Assembly: GCA_013397795.1 (NCBI GenBank) | Contig: VZTJ01003246.1 | Span: 1,429,735 to 1,493,734 of the forward strand | Length of the DNA stretch: 64,000 bases | DNA from: Orthonyx spaldingii | Taxonomy: Eukaryota > Chordata > Aves > Passeriformes > Orthonychidae | Direction of reading: 5' to 3' | Part shown: positions 11,061-22,922 of the stretch, piece after piece | Layout: each line of letters opens with the position of its first letter | How positions within the stretch are numbered: position 1 is the first letter of the stretch | Program-made: the position numbers and the translations under genes | The notes under the pieces: model-generated | What the model was told of the DNA's origin: nothing | Databases searched by the model: none | Seen by the model: only the letters and a program-made list of their open reading frames with translations

Positions 11061-11510
11061 AAGCTGGGGTGGAAACAGGTGCTGAGGAATACAGTCAGTG
11101 TCAGTAGCTCGGTGTGCCACTGCAGTGGGAGCTGCTCATGGAGCTCTGGGTGGCAGGAACCTGAGAGACGGGGCCTTGAACTGCCAACCTTTTGCATAGC
11201 AAAGGGCACGGGGACCTGATGGCAGCACCAGCTCGAGCCATCTCTGTGTTACTGTGCTGTGAATAAATTGCTTTACAGAATGAGATATGTAAGAGTGTGC
11301 TAAAGGAAAACTGGGGTCGAACAGGTAGGAAATCTGGTCTGAGTGCATGTGAGTTAAGTGTGTAGGGAGACAAGTGAGGCACTCGTTGGCTCATTGAAGC
11401 TGCCTGCTGTGAAAGTGCTTTAGTCCCAGCAGTCGAAGTCTCTGGCATTGGGAGTGTGACTGCCAGAATCCTGCGAATGGTCAGACTGGGAAAATTCCTT
11501 AACACCAGAT
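11061..11510 (+). repeat. Possible decayed retroviral LTR end plus leader
   Basis: This island is richer in G+C and CpG than its surroundings. An AATAAA signal lies at 11262-11267 (GAATAAATTGCTTTACA). About 45 bases later comes TGGGGTCGAACAGGTAGG at 11311-11328, which loosely resembles a retroviral primer-binding site or a tRNA T-arm complement. The following 180 bases keep the same composition and carry no open frame. This pattern would fit the end of a plus-strand LTR followed by an untranslated leader. I cannot find a clear TG...CA boundary or a target duplication, and no gag follows. It could equally be an unrelated single-copy island. Confidence 0.3.
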
Positions 11511-14500
11511 TCTAAAATTCACAGCTATGCATGGAAAGAAATATTTTACCTCTTCCAAAAGTCAAAACTGGGTGCCAAAAAATACTTCAGATAAGGACTT
11601 TGGATACAGGATGGGCAGAAAATTCCAGGCTGAGCAAGTTATGACTGCTACATGCTAAAACCAGAATTACTAGCTTTGCTAAGATAATCTATTTTAGCTA
11701 CCTGTCTTCATCTAGTTTTTATCTGACCTCACTTTTATTTGTTTGACTCATTCAAATACTTGATTTCAAGGTCAGAAACTGATATGTCTCTGATTAGAAT
11801 ACTTCACACTTACCCTATAACTGTATATCACTGCTACTAGCTATGCAGAAAGACAGCCTTTGTGCTTTTAATACAAGCCTAGGGAGTTGTTTTCCTCTTA
11901 AATTTAACTCTGTGTTATTTCTGACCTTGTTATGGGTGTTGCATTTTATATTTGCAGATCCTTCATACCTTTTTTACTGCTGCCTGTTCATAATTTGATA
12001 CTCTTTTGTGAGGAAGCTTAACTGATTTCTACTTTTTCTTTTATTCATCTATTAGAAGGTGAACCTTTTTAAAGCAGGTTAGTTGTGGTTCCACTGGTAA
12101 GGTGAAGTGCCAAACTATTTCTTTGAATCTTTCAAAATAATGCTTCTAGAAAATACATGTTCAAAGAAGTGCATAGGAAAATGCTGTCAGACCCATTTTC
12201 CTCTGGTAAATGAAGCTCTGGTAAAATCTAAATGCTTCAAAGAACTGTACCAATTTTGATATTACTTAAGTTTTGGAAGAAAACAAATCTAATGACAGAA
12301 AAATACATCTAATGTTTATGGCTTTGAAATTAAAGAACTAAATTATCTCACTCTGAAATAATCATCCATATATTCACTGTAATACAGTTTTTATAATATT
12401 GAACTGAAACATTTAAAAAGTACCAAATATGTTTTAGCCAGAGAAGGAAACTGATGTTTATTTAGTATCCTGGTATAAATCAGATACAATAAATGTTAAA
12501 GTCTTAAATTTTTTTAATTGAATGAAATTTATGTTGTATTGCATTCCAGTCAAAATTACTTTTATCTTGCTTTCCATTACTTCCTCACATTTTCCATTTT
12601 GTCTGCTACCTGTCATGATACAATACAACTCCCACCTCCATTAAGGCCAAATGCTTAATTATATCTTCTGGTTGTCTTTGTAAAACAAATGAATAATAAT
12701 GGGTGTAAAGGACAACTGTATGATCTTTACTATTATTTATCATCCACAGCAGTGCAATGAATCTGTAATGAACATTTGAACTTTTGGAAAGGAAAACAGG
12801 AAAGTGGTTAGCAAGATGAAACTTTTTTTTTCTATGCCTTATGCTTTCACCTCTTGCAGAGCTCATTTTAGGCAACGAATCTGTCTTTTCTTTGCTCCCT
12901 CTCATTGGTTTAACAGTTCATTTCAAGAATATATGTCTACTTTCCTCTCCTTATATAGTATAAGGGCTCATTAAAACTGGATTTGTCTGTGTTTTTTCTT
13001 GTAAGTATCACAATACAGTACCTCATTTAAATTAAAATGTACACTTCTTTCTTCCTAGATTCCCTTCCAAGACTTCATACCATATAATGAATGATTTTTT
13101 AAAGGGTAATCTTACCATTTTTAGCATCTAATAGGCCTACATTCTGAAACAAGTAAGAAACTAAAATAACTTGCTTCATAGCACACAAGGATGGCATACT
13201 GCAATACAAATCACTGTCGCTTCTCTTCCATTCTCCCTCCTATAGTATTGCTCTTTGTATTAAAAATGTCTGTAAAAAGATCTCTCTTTCAGTGACAGTG
13301 TAAAGGAAATGTGATTAAAGAATATACCACACACACACCCCTTTGAGGGGGAGGAGCTGACTGATTATTCAGTTTCAGCTTTGTGTTTTCCTATGCTTCC
13401 CCCTTTATTCAAATATCCTTTCAATAATGTCGCAAGTATTCTATATATTGCAAGGCATAGCTGCTGATCTGTTATGATCCAAACCAAGGTCTTCTACAAC
13501 AATAGTGAGCATATGGTGTCACATGAATCCAGATTCATAGGTCCTTGGACCGTCTCAAGCTAACCTCGGTTTTGTTTGTTTTTTTCATGTCCCCTTGCCC
13601 CCAGTTAAAGAACTAACATTCTTATTTTCTTCTGATTCCTTGAAAAGCACTGCAAAAACAACATCTTTAGAAAGAAAATTACCATTAGAAAAATCTCACT
13701 TCAGAAAATTTGAAACTGTTCTCCAAGATATTGCCTGAGCCACCCTTGCAATCATCAGTTTACTTTCAAAGAACACAGATCATGACCGCTACCTACTCCT
13801 TCCCTGATACATATATCCTATCTAAAAAATTGTGGGCATCTTTTACATAAGCAGGAGGAATTGTACTTTGTTTTTATGGATAGGACTGGATAGTTTTGAA
13901 ACACTTTAGATTTTTCTACTATGTTCCAAACCCAGCTAATCAATTAACTTAAATTCCAAGTAATACAAGAACTGCTTCATTATTATTCCCCATTTTTGCT
14001 ATCCACAACTGTGGAAATAAACTGGTTTGCTTTCCTATTTTGTTGCTCCCTGAGAGACATTTAGGAGATTATCTGTCTGGAACAGGGAATTTCTACCTCA
14101 GCACAGGAGAAAAAAGCATACGTACTGCTGAAGCAAATGGATTTGTGGGAGGGAAGGAAAATCTGTTAGCTCATAAGTTTAGGAAATAGGGACTACGAGT
14201 TAATAAGCTTAGGGGTAAGAATATATCCTGGGAGCAAACAGATTTATGAACACCTGCCATGGAAGGATTTGTGAAAGCGGATGAAACACATTAAAAATGA
14301 TGATGGATGAGGGGTGTGGTAGAGGCAGAACAATAGGGAAGAGCTTGAGTTCCTAACATCATATTTAAAGGTAAACCAATAGCAAATGCCTAATGAAAGA
14401 TGAGATGGATAAATATTATGATGATGTATAGACATACATATCAATAAAATGCATATACCTACATAGACTATTAATGTGAATAAAAGAGAATACATATAAA

Positions 14501-14639
14501 TTAAAATTACAATTTTCAGCTTAATTAAAACTTTAGGAGACTGAACAGAACATCTGACATTTATCTCTAGCCCAGCTAAGGTAATATTTTCACTCAGCAT
14601 CCTGTATAAAAGAGGAGCTGCATTAATATCACATTTGTG
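11511..14639. other. A+T-rich non-coding stretch with a short (CA)n run
   Basis: No repeat family or gene is recognised. A short CA run lies at about 13329-13338. Open frames of 99 codons (12606-12905) and 135 codons (start near 14651) on the minus strand show no motif; the latter is dominated by the low-complexity composition of A+T-rich DNA. Confidence 0.5.
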
Positions 14640-14879
14640 GCTGTCAAGCAAGAAAATTTTTTAGCATTTGTCCCTTTCTCTTGGTGTTATGCTCTTTCAC
14701 CAGTGTGGTTTTGGGTCCTAAAATCAGTGGTGCCAGTCTTGCCATGGGGAATGGGAATTAAGCTGACTGCAAGAGGCATTAGCCAGGTTTGCAGAGGAGC
14801 ATGATGTTCACGATGAAGTGTGGGAAAACATAACTTTAGCTTAAATGAGTTTCAGCAGTCCACCCTCAACCCGGATGAG

Positions 14880-15145
14880 CTTCAGCTGCAACCCTGGGTG
14901 GGGCAGCTAAGGTAACCAATCATGGTGTGGGGAGGAACATGTGCTGTATGGTATAAAAGGTTTGTGTTTTAAGAGGTGGAAGGTAGGGGTTGATGGTTAG
15001 GGAGTTGATATGTCTGTTGCTGAGGCCTGCCTTGAAAATATCCTTGGTGTTGGTTGAGTGTGAGCTGTGACAGTGAAGTGTTCTACCTCTCCGGGACTGG
15101 AATCCATTTTTTTATTGCTTTTATGTCTTCTCAGATCAGTCTGTC
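14880..15145 (+). promoter_or_regulatory. Candidate core promoter or LTR fragment (CCAAT and TATA boxes)
   Basis: A CCAAT box at 14916-14920 is followed 31 bases later by a good TATA box, TATAAAAGG, at 14952-14960. The block from about 14840 to 15145 is richer in G+C than its neighbours. This spacing is typical of LTR U3 promoters and of class II gene promoters. There is no open frame of note downstream except 71 codons at 15067-15282 with no motif, and no convincing AATAAA within the next 150 bases. I favour an old LTR remnant, but a promoter for a non-coding transcript is possible. Termini and target duplication were not found. Confidence 0.35.
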
Positions 15146-18100
15146 TCCTTTGCATTTTTCCCAGCTACGGTTTACAATTGCACAATACCCTCCTGAGACA
15201 CAGCATAAGAAAATATTGCATGCTGTTTAATGACTACTTTAGTGAGTCACAGGTGACACCGACAATGTTTCAGCTGAAATAGTCAAAGCAGTGCTTAGCT
15301 GGCCACCAGTCAGCTGTTCAAAGAAATTAAACGTTCAGGCCAAGGCAATCCCTTTTACCAGCAATGGCAAAAGTCCTATTTATTAGGATACATTATATAT
15401 AATCACATATGATGTGTATATTTGCATAGAAAGGATATAAACAGAAGGATTGATGACTCCATGATATATTTTATTTAGACTGTGTGAAATGACTTGTGGG
15501 ATAATGAAATGAGGCTGAAACAGCAAGAAAATTGAGTAGGTAAACACAATCGGTTTTCAATATGGTTTGAGCTTAAAACTTTCACATGCTGTGTGTGTTG
15601 TCCCATATTTACTATTTTTATTTGCTCAAATTTTGGAAATTTCAATTTTAATTTTATAGTTTCATTGGTATGTAAAAGAATATTATGTTTCTTCATGGCA
15701 GCACAGCTTTATACAGAGCGTCTAGGTAGAGTAAATAGTGTTTTATTAATTGCAAGAATCTTTTTTTAGTTAACAACCTAATCATTCAGATATATAGGCA
15801 ACATATTCCTTCAAGATGGTTTAAAATGCAAATTAGGTTCATGTTTTTAATAGATTTTATTAATCCCCCCATTTTGCTTTTGCTTATATAAAAAAAAAGT
15901 CAGCATATTACTATAGTTCAATAATATAAGAAAAATATTGGGGACCAAGGATTGAGTTTTAAATAGCCCTGCCTGCTTCTGCAATTCTGCCATGTCATTT
16001 AAGAGGGCAAGTGGGGAACGGGAAACTACCTGTCTTATTTAAGAAACAGGCAATGGTTGGGAACACCGGGCTTCTGTAGGTAAATAATGCAACAGAAAAG
16101 CTTTGCCACATCATGAACAAAGTATGAAACACGTGATTGTGCAACTTTCAGAGCCAAATTTGACGCTTAAGTTCAGTTCTGTGTCCTCTTGTCCATGTAG
16201 GCAAATTCTAGGTGTCACTGAAAGTCATTCAGATGAAGGGCTATCAGCTTTGGGTAAGAATGCAAGTAATTCTACTTGAATGTAGTGCTTCAGAAGGGAG
16301 TCTTACAGGGAGACCTGTACAGGACGTAACTTAAAGTGGTGTCTAGTAGTTTTGAGCAATCTAGAAGGATTGTTAGACTCAGTTTTGTTTTTGAGAGAGA
16401 ATCAGTTCTAAAACTTCCCAACATCTCTGGAAGTAGTGGGAAATTGTTCCAAAATTACCCAAAGGCTAATACTTTAGGAACAGAGATTGTTATCTTTTCT
16501 CTTTTAAAATTTCTGTGTAAAGGTAATGTTTCAGTTACCAGCAGATGATTGTCTAGTGATTAGAAAATTGTTAGTAAACAGTAAGGCAGAAACAAATATA
16601 AAGTTGTTCTCAACCTCTGGTGTTGAAAGCACTTTTTTTTACCAGTCTAGCTATTTCTTTGTTTTAATTATCCCACTTTTCTCATCTAACCCATCATTTT
16701 CTTTTCTTCACCATCAAAGCTACATGATTCCATAGAAGACAATCAAAACTTACTAACTAAAAAGGGTAAAGGAGAGCACGATAAAGCCAGAATAAGAATG
16801 CAGTGAGCTGGTTAAGATGTTGAACCTGGAGGAAGTTTTCCAATTACAGTTCCTCATATAATTTTCCTGCATTTATATTAAATATTTGTGAATAAAAAGT
16901 AGGTCTGGGGCTGTGACCCAGATACAGTGTCACAAAAAACAACACCTTATGTGGCCATTGACTATGTTCTCTCTTCTTTTCCAACAATTCTCAATTTATT
17001 TTTGTTCCCTGCAGCACTATTTTAACAGGAATAGAGAATATCTTTCCATTTCAAAATTGTCTGTAACATTAAGTTTGGAATAATCACTTATGAATCATAT
17101 TTGTACTGCAGACTAAAGGCCAAAAGTCTCAGGCATGGTCATGAAGAGGCTGCAACTACAGCTGTGCAAAATACAAATATATAATTTTTATTATAATTAA
17201 GAAGCATTTTTCATTATTAAAAAATCAAATTAATTCCTATGCATGTTTATAAAATTCTGCTTAAATTGATTAACATACATGATTACAACCATTTTTTCCC
17301 CTTTTTAAGGATCCACATATAAACTTTTCCTCCATTATAAACTAAATACCTTGTGTTGAAATAAATTTTCCATAAATAAATCCAGGAGTTCACTTCCTCT
17401 TCAACTATGACTAAACTGAGTCCTGATGGAGCTTCAGGAAGAATGAAAAACTTATAATACCTTAAAGATGAAAATGCTGATAGAATTTTTTAAACAGATG
17501 TTGCAAAATCACATATTAAGCCAATGAAACCTTGATTTTTTTTCAAAATAACATTCTTACATTTCAAAAGTGTCCCCAGGTTTTAAAGCAGGTTAGAACA
17601 AATTATCAGATTTGAAAAAAATCAGATATGATTATGAGTGTCTAAGGGTTTTAAGAAGGAATTTTCACCCTTGGATAGAAATCTGGTTTTGAGGTCTGTA
17701 TCAACTGTAGGTTCCACCATTTTCACCACATCACTCCAAAAGTATATACTCATATATAGTGCTATAAAATATTGCATTTGAAGCATAATGAAGACAACTT
17801 CTGTCAGCTTAATGAGCCCAGAAATGGCAACAGGTGCAGTACTTGCCTGTTTCAAAACCTCTTGAAAGCAGAACATTTCATAAATATATTTTTAATGACT
17901 CAGTATTTTGGGTTACTGCTGAATACTCCTTTCTATGCATTTAAGATAGTATGAGATTATTAATTTCCACAAAATTTTTCTATTAAATTTTGCAGCATTT
18001 ATCCTTTTTCAGTTCTCCACTGAAACATCAGCAACAGAAAAGGCAAAATACTATTTTTGTTCACCAAGTAAATTTGGACTATCATTACTCAGATTGATAT

Positions 18101-19084
18101 ACTTCTCAAGATGTAGTGGCTTATTTGGCAGCAAAAATAGTTCAAATGAGGATGGTCTTTCTTAAAAGATATAATTTGGGCTTAATAACCTCTGAAATAT
18201 GCCTGAAGGAGAAAAAAAAACAGAATTGCAGATTTTAGTTCAATTTTGAATTAGATGATAATGTCCGATCATGTCTTACCCTCCTTAGGATAATGTATTT
18301 TGGAAGTGTAGGAGTTCATATATTTGGTTCTCATGGATCTGCACAGTTAGGTGTGTAAAATCTTTAGTAACAAGAAAATGGGATACGGGGTAGTATATTT
18401 AGATGCCTGTTTGCAATAACTTCATCTGCTGTGTGCAAAAGATTTTTTTATTTTTGAAATTATGGATACATCATATCTTGAAGAAATATGTTGCTTATGA
18501 ATGTAAAAATAGCATGAAGTATCACTAGCTTTCTGCAAAGTTTATGCTTACTGCAATCTATGCATATTAAAGCACATTATTACCATGTATTATTAAACAT
18601 AATACAAGAAAAGTCTAAACATAACTCTCAACTTCGCAATTCTTTTGTACCAATTTATAGAACCTAAGAGAAAATGTTACTACTCCAGTGTTCTGATCTG
18701 CAAAGCACTGACATAAACACAGTAAAAAGGATACCAGAAATTATTTTCTCACATACATTCGAATTGTATTTTCGCAAAACCTAAAAGTCACTGAACCATT
18801 CCCCTCATCTAAGTGCAATTTATACAACAAACAAAGCCTGAAGAAATTGTTTTAAGTGAAACTGTATATTTTATCTACCATTCTGAGAAACAAATGAAAA
18901 TAGATATACATTCTGACCTGCTCTGAAAAAGATAAGAGAGGTTTAGTCAAGAAATAAACAATTTTTCATTGTAAAAACAAAACCAAACCAAACATTCATT
19001 GCATTCGTAATAATTTCAAATACATATCATTATTTAGTTCATACGCAGATGTGAAAAAGTAAGAATCTTGTAAACTTATGTGGA
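15146..19084. other. A+T-rich non-coding stretch, nothing recognised
   Basis: About 3.9 kb of A+T-rich DNA. A tract of CAAA/CCAAA units occurs at about 18976-18993. No transposable element or gene signature was identified up to the ERV remnant. Confidence 0.5.
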
Positions 19085-19098
19085 TCCGATGGCCTGGC

Positions 19099-19408
19099 AC
19101 ATCAGACCCTAGGTAAGTTTTTAGTTGACACCAGTGCACAATGTACCCTGATTTCATCAAGATATGTAGGGGCAAAATCTATCTCTGTTTCTGGGATGAC
19201 AAGGGGATTCCAACAGCTGATTGTCCTGGAAGCTGAAGTGAGCCTGACAGGGAATGAATGGCAAAAACACCCCATCGTGACTGGTGCAGAGGTTCCGTGC
19301 ACCCTTGGCATAGATCATACCTCAGGAAATACCTCAGGACAAGGGATTTCAAGGACTCAAAAGGGCATCGTGTTTTGGGATAGCTGTTGTGAAGAGAGAG
19401 GAAGTTAG
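19099..19408 (+). pseudogene. Retroviral aspartic protease remnant
   Basis: Retroviral proteases are aspartic peptidases that mature the Gag-Pol polyprotein. The frame reads F-L-V-D-T-S-A-Q with the catalytic aspartate codon at 19127-19129. The residue after D-T is serine rather than the glycine usual in retroviral enzymes. It continues through L-I-S-S-R-Y and a later H-P-I-V-T-G-A-E-V-P-C-T-L-G-I-D block at about 19270-19315, corresponding to the C-terminal half with its expected I/L-G-x-D-like turn. The open frame ends at 19408. No start codon or Gag junction is present; the upstream sequence is not retroviral. Confidence 0.75.
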
Positions 19409-19439
19409 AGAGCCAGGGACTGGTCAGCAAGACTCACTC

Positions 19440-20150
19440 ACCCTTATACTCCTATATGGGCTATACTAGAGAAGAGTAGAGGCTGACAGTAGACTATTGT
19501 GGCCTGAATGAAGTCACGCCACCGAGTGCTGCCATGCCAGACATGCTGGAACTTCAGTAGGAACTGGAGTCCAAGGCAGCAAAGTGGTGCCACCACTGAC
19601 ATTGCCTATGCCTTTTTCTCTCTTCCTTTGGCAGCAGAGTGCAGGCCCCAGTTTGCCTTCACCTGGAGGGGCGTGAAGTACACTTGAAATCGACTGCGCT
19701 AGGGTTGGAAGAACAGACTTACCATATGACATAGACTGATCCAGACTGCACTGGAAAAGGGTGAAGCTTTGGAACATCTGCAGTACTTAACGACATTGTT
19801 GTGTAGGGCAATACAGCAGAGGAAGTTTTTGAGAAAGGGGAGAAGATAATCCAAATCCTACTGAAGGTCAGTTTTGCAATAAAACAATGTAAGGTCAAGG
19901 GGTCTGCCCAGGAATTTTATTTTTTAGGAGTAAAATGTCAAGATGGACATCATCAGATTCCAATGGATGTGGTCAACAAAATAGCAGCTATGTCCCCACC
20001 AACCATCAAGAAGGAAACACAAGCTTTCCCAGGCATTGTGGATTTTTGAAGGATGCATATTCCAGATTACAGTCATATTGTAAACTGTCTCTATCATGTG
20101 ACGTGGAAGAAGAGTTATTTCCAGTGGGGCCTTAATAACAACAAATTAAA
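19440..20150 (+). pseudogene. Retroviral reverse transcriptase remnant, active site broken
   Basis: Reverse transcriptase copies viral RNA into DNA. The region contains the first catalytic motif, T-T-D-I-A-Y-A-F-F-S-L-P-L, with its aspartate at 19598-19600, followed by Q-F-A-F-T-W-R-G-V-K-Y-T at about 19648-19683. The second motif, normally Y-x-D-D, falls at 19784-19795 and is damaged by what appears to be a one-base deletion: it reads Y-L-T-T in one frame and only N-D in the shifted frame. Several in-frame stops occur before and after. The thumb/connection region is visible at about 19940-20060 (P-M-D-V-V-N-K-I-A-A-M-S-P-P). The gene cannot make a functional enzyme. Confidence 0.8.
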
Positions 20151-20833
20151 CAGGAGATTGTTCATGCAGTAGCCCTTGGGCTAGTCAGGACAGGACAAGA
20201 TGTGAAAAATACGCTCTCTACTGCAGCTGAGGACAATGGTCCTTCCTGGAGCCTCTGTCGAAAAGTACCCAGGGGGATATGAGTGCAACTCCTGCGGTTC
20301 TTGAGTCAGGGATACAAAGGATCTGAGGCCAGCTACTCTCCAGCTGAAAGAGAGAGCATAGCAGCTTATGAAGGGGTTCAAGCTGCTTCAGAAGTGATTG
20401 GCACTGAAGCACAGCTCCTCCTGGCACCCTGACTGCCAGTGTTGGGCTGAATGTTCAAAGGCAAAGTCTGCTGCACACATCATGCCACTGATGTTATGTA
20501 GAGTAAGTGGATTGAGCTGATCACACAGCGAGCTCGAATAGGAAACTAGGGATCTTGGGAGGCACCACAAACTGGCCCAAAGGTGAAAATTTTAGAGGAG
20601 GAAGAGGAAATGGTGATGTGCTGAGAAGGCCCCACCATATAATCAGCTACCAGAAAATAAAAAATGGCACGCTCTCTGTATGGTTGCTGCTGTATTGCAG
20701 GGATACATCAAACATGGAAAGCTGCCATATGGAGTCCTATGCAGGGAGTTGCGAAGCTATTGAGGGACAAGGTGGATCAAGTCAGGTTTCAGAGCTGAAA
20801 GCCATCCAACTGGTTTTAGATATTGCTGAATGA
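20150..20833 (+). pseudogene. Retroviral connection and RNase H remnant, C-terminally deleted
   Basis: This stretch continues pol. At 20555-20833 an open frame ends with S-Q-V-S-E-L-K-A-I-Q-L-V-L-D-I-A-E; the glutamate codon at 20792-20794 is where retroviral RNase H has its catalytic glutamate. The expected preceding T-D-G aspartate motif is not intact. Immediately after D-I-A-E the sequence passes into the integrase N-terminus in a different frame, so the C-terminal half of RNase H appears to have been deleted. Confidence 0.65.
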
Positions 20834-21275
20834 GGGTGAATTGTTTTTGTCTTGGTGGGCCCATGACGCCGCAGGTCATGAGGGAAGAGATGCAACATGC
20901 AGATGGGCTTGTGATCAAGGGGTGGATGTAACTGTGAACTCTATCACACAGGTTATCCATAACAGTGAAACATCTGTTGCAATCAAGCAGGCCAAGGGGG
21001 TAAAGCCTCTGTGGCATGGTGGATAATGGCCAAATGTATATGGGGAGGTTGGCAGATTGATTACATCACACTCCCACATCAAGTCCGCTGATCTGCCCTT
21101 AGGCTGATTTTAAAGGTTTTGTAAATAATTTCTGTGATTGAGAAAGTGCTTATAGGAGCAACCTAGCCACTTCAAATGCTTAGTGGCACAAATTAGGAGT
21201 TGCACAGATAAAAAGAATGGAACTACACTAATCAGATCATAGCAAATAATGGTCCAGATTTCTACTTGGCAAAAG
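20823..21275 (+). pseudogene. Retroviral integrase remnant with lost zinc cysteines
   Basis: Integrase inserts viral DNA into the host genome. The frame 20823-21026 carries the histidine half of the N-terminal zinc-binding site (H-D-A-A-G-H), but the cysteine pair reads S-E-T-S, so both zinc ligands are serine. After a frameshift the catalytic core begins with W-Q-I-D-Y-I-T-L-P, aspartate at 21059-21061. About 188 bases on, N-N-G-P-D-F at about 21245-21262 occupies the place of the second catalytic aspartate, here apparently asparagine. The spacing between these two positions (about 62 codons) fits a retroviral integrase core. The last part, between 21090 and 21240, is too degraded to read. 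Confidence 0.7.
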
Positions 21276-22922
21276 TTTGCTTCTCTTTCTTCCTTACATT
21301 TCTAATACTTTAAAATATGGCTTGACTAATTGACTAGTACAGAAATTCTGACTTTTATGAACAAGTAAAGAAAAAAATCTCTGATCCAATAATTTTATTT
21401 TCTGAGATTAATGTACTCAGCACAATAAATATCCAAGTTACCACAACATATATAATATTTTTAGTCTGTTCTTGTTAAATGACAATGAAACATGGACACT
21501 TAAGTTTTCAACTGGTAAAGATGGTTTCAAAATATATTCAGTAGCTGCTTGGTATTCACACCTTTATTATCTGTACTGGAGTCTAAATGCTTGAAATATG
21601 AGCAAAGATATAAACAAGCCATTCATAAGAAATTATAAAATTATGAACTTATCACTCCTCTAAGGTATTAACACCTTCTCCTGTCACTATTTTTCACTAC
21701 TTAATAAGGACTGGCAAAACACCAATTTATTAAAATTCTAAAGGCTGTATGCTGCAGACAATTTGCTAGCCTTTAATCATATCATAAAATGGAGCCTTTC
21801 AAACAATTTTAGAAAAATCTTGTTGGGTCAGAGACTTAGTGTTAAGAAAATAAATTTATCAAGTGTCAATCTTTGTCAAATATCAGAGTACTCAAATGCC
21901 TGAAATGTAGTTAAGCACAAAATGAGTAGATTTTAGAAATACAATAAAAACAAAACCCAGAAAGTATGTAGTCACTAATTTGTTATTACTATAATAATAG
22001 ACTACTATAATAATTTTAATAATTATAAATTATTAATATTTTCATTTTTATTAACATACTAATTACTGTCTGCACATAAAAACATACCCAGGTTGCACTA
22101 CATCTCACACACATAATGAACAACCATATTTGAAAGCTTACTTTGAAAGTCCAGTTGGAAAATTTCATCTACAGATGTGGTCACAGCCTTCAAGTAAAAG
22201 AGGATTTTTTTCCCCTGTCATTATAGCTATTCACTGTGCTCTACATGAAGTAAAACAAAAGACATCTATTTTGTCTGGCATATAGAGCCTACCAAGCTTG
22301 AGAATCTTGTTTCATTAATAAATTTGGCAATAGAAACAGCTTTCTATTCTACTGGTATTTTTCGCATATGGCAAGTATGACAATAGAGTGTGCAGGGAGA
22401 GCAAAATTCATTATAAATATCCAAGATACGTTTGCAAACATTTGTCTCCTTTATAATTTACATACCTTCAATTATAAGTAAGAGAATTACCAGCTACTGC
22501 TCTAAATTTGGACATCTTCCAGGTACTATTTATCCTCACAGAACTATTTAAACTACAGTTGAGAATGTTCCTAGTCCTGAACATAGATCATCTCCATTTG
22601 TAGTCAAAAATTCAGAAAAGTTAGAACTACAAGCAAACAACAGCTATATTTATATTTGGTAACAAACTCTGTATATGAATGCAACATATATAGTTCATTT
22701 ATCCAATAAAAATCTTGCATTCATTCACCTCTCAGCAACAATTTGCAGATCTCTCTGGGTAAGATATAGACAAAGATAACAAATATCTCTTATCCAGCCT
22801 ACTTCCAGTGATAATAACTAATGAGAATAATACCATATTTATAAATATTCCAGTTCAAATCTTCCAGTGGTACCTATAAGTTTTTGTTATAGATCAAAAC
22901 CTATGCTAGGTGCTGAGTAAGA
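21276..22922. other. A+T-rich non-coding stretch, nothing recognised
   Basis: No integrase C-terminus, envelope or LTR follows the ERV remnant. At about 21985-22045 a run of imperfect ACTATAATAATA-like units occurs. Otherwise the sequence is plain A+T-rich DNA. Confidence 0.5.

Larger units (their letters stand above)
19085..21275 (+). mobile_element. Decayed endogenous retrovirus internal region (ERVL-like pol), no LTRs
   Basis: In order on the plus strand this block holds recognisable pieces of retroviral protease, reverse transcriptase, RNase H and integrase, which is the gene order of a retroviral pol. All are interrupted by stops, frameshifts and at least one internal deletion. No gag precedes it, no envelope gene follows, and neither flank shows a TG...CA LTR, so both ends of the provirus are lost. 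Assignment to the avian ERVL-like group is from overall resemblance and is inference; the class is not proven without alignment. It is much more G+C-rich than the flanking DNA. Confidence 0.85.

Noticed and set aside
11311..11328. tRNA gene or tRNA-derived SINE
   Set aside because: Only a weak B-box-like match; no A box at the right distance and no cloverleaf could be drawn.
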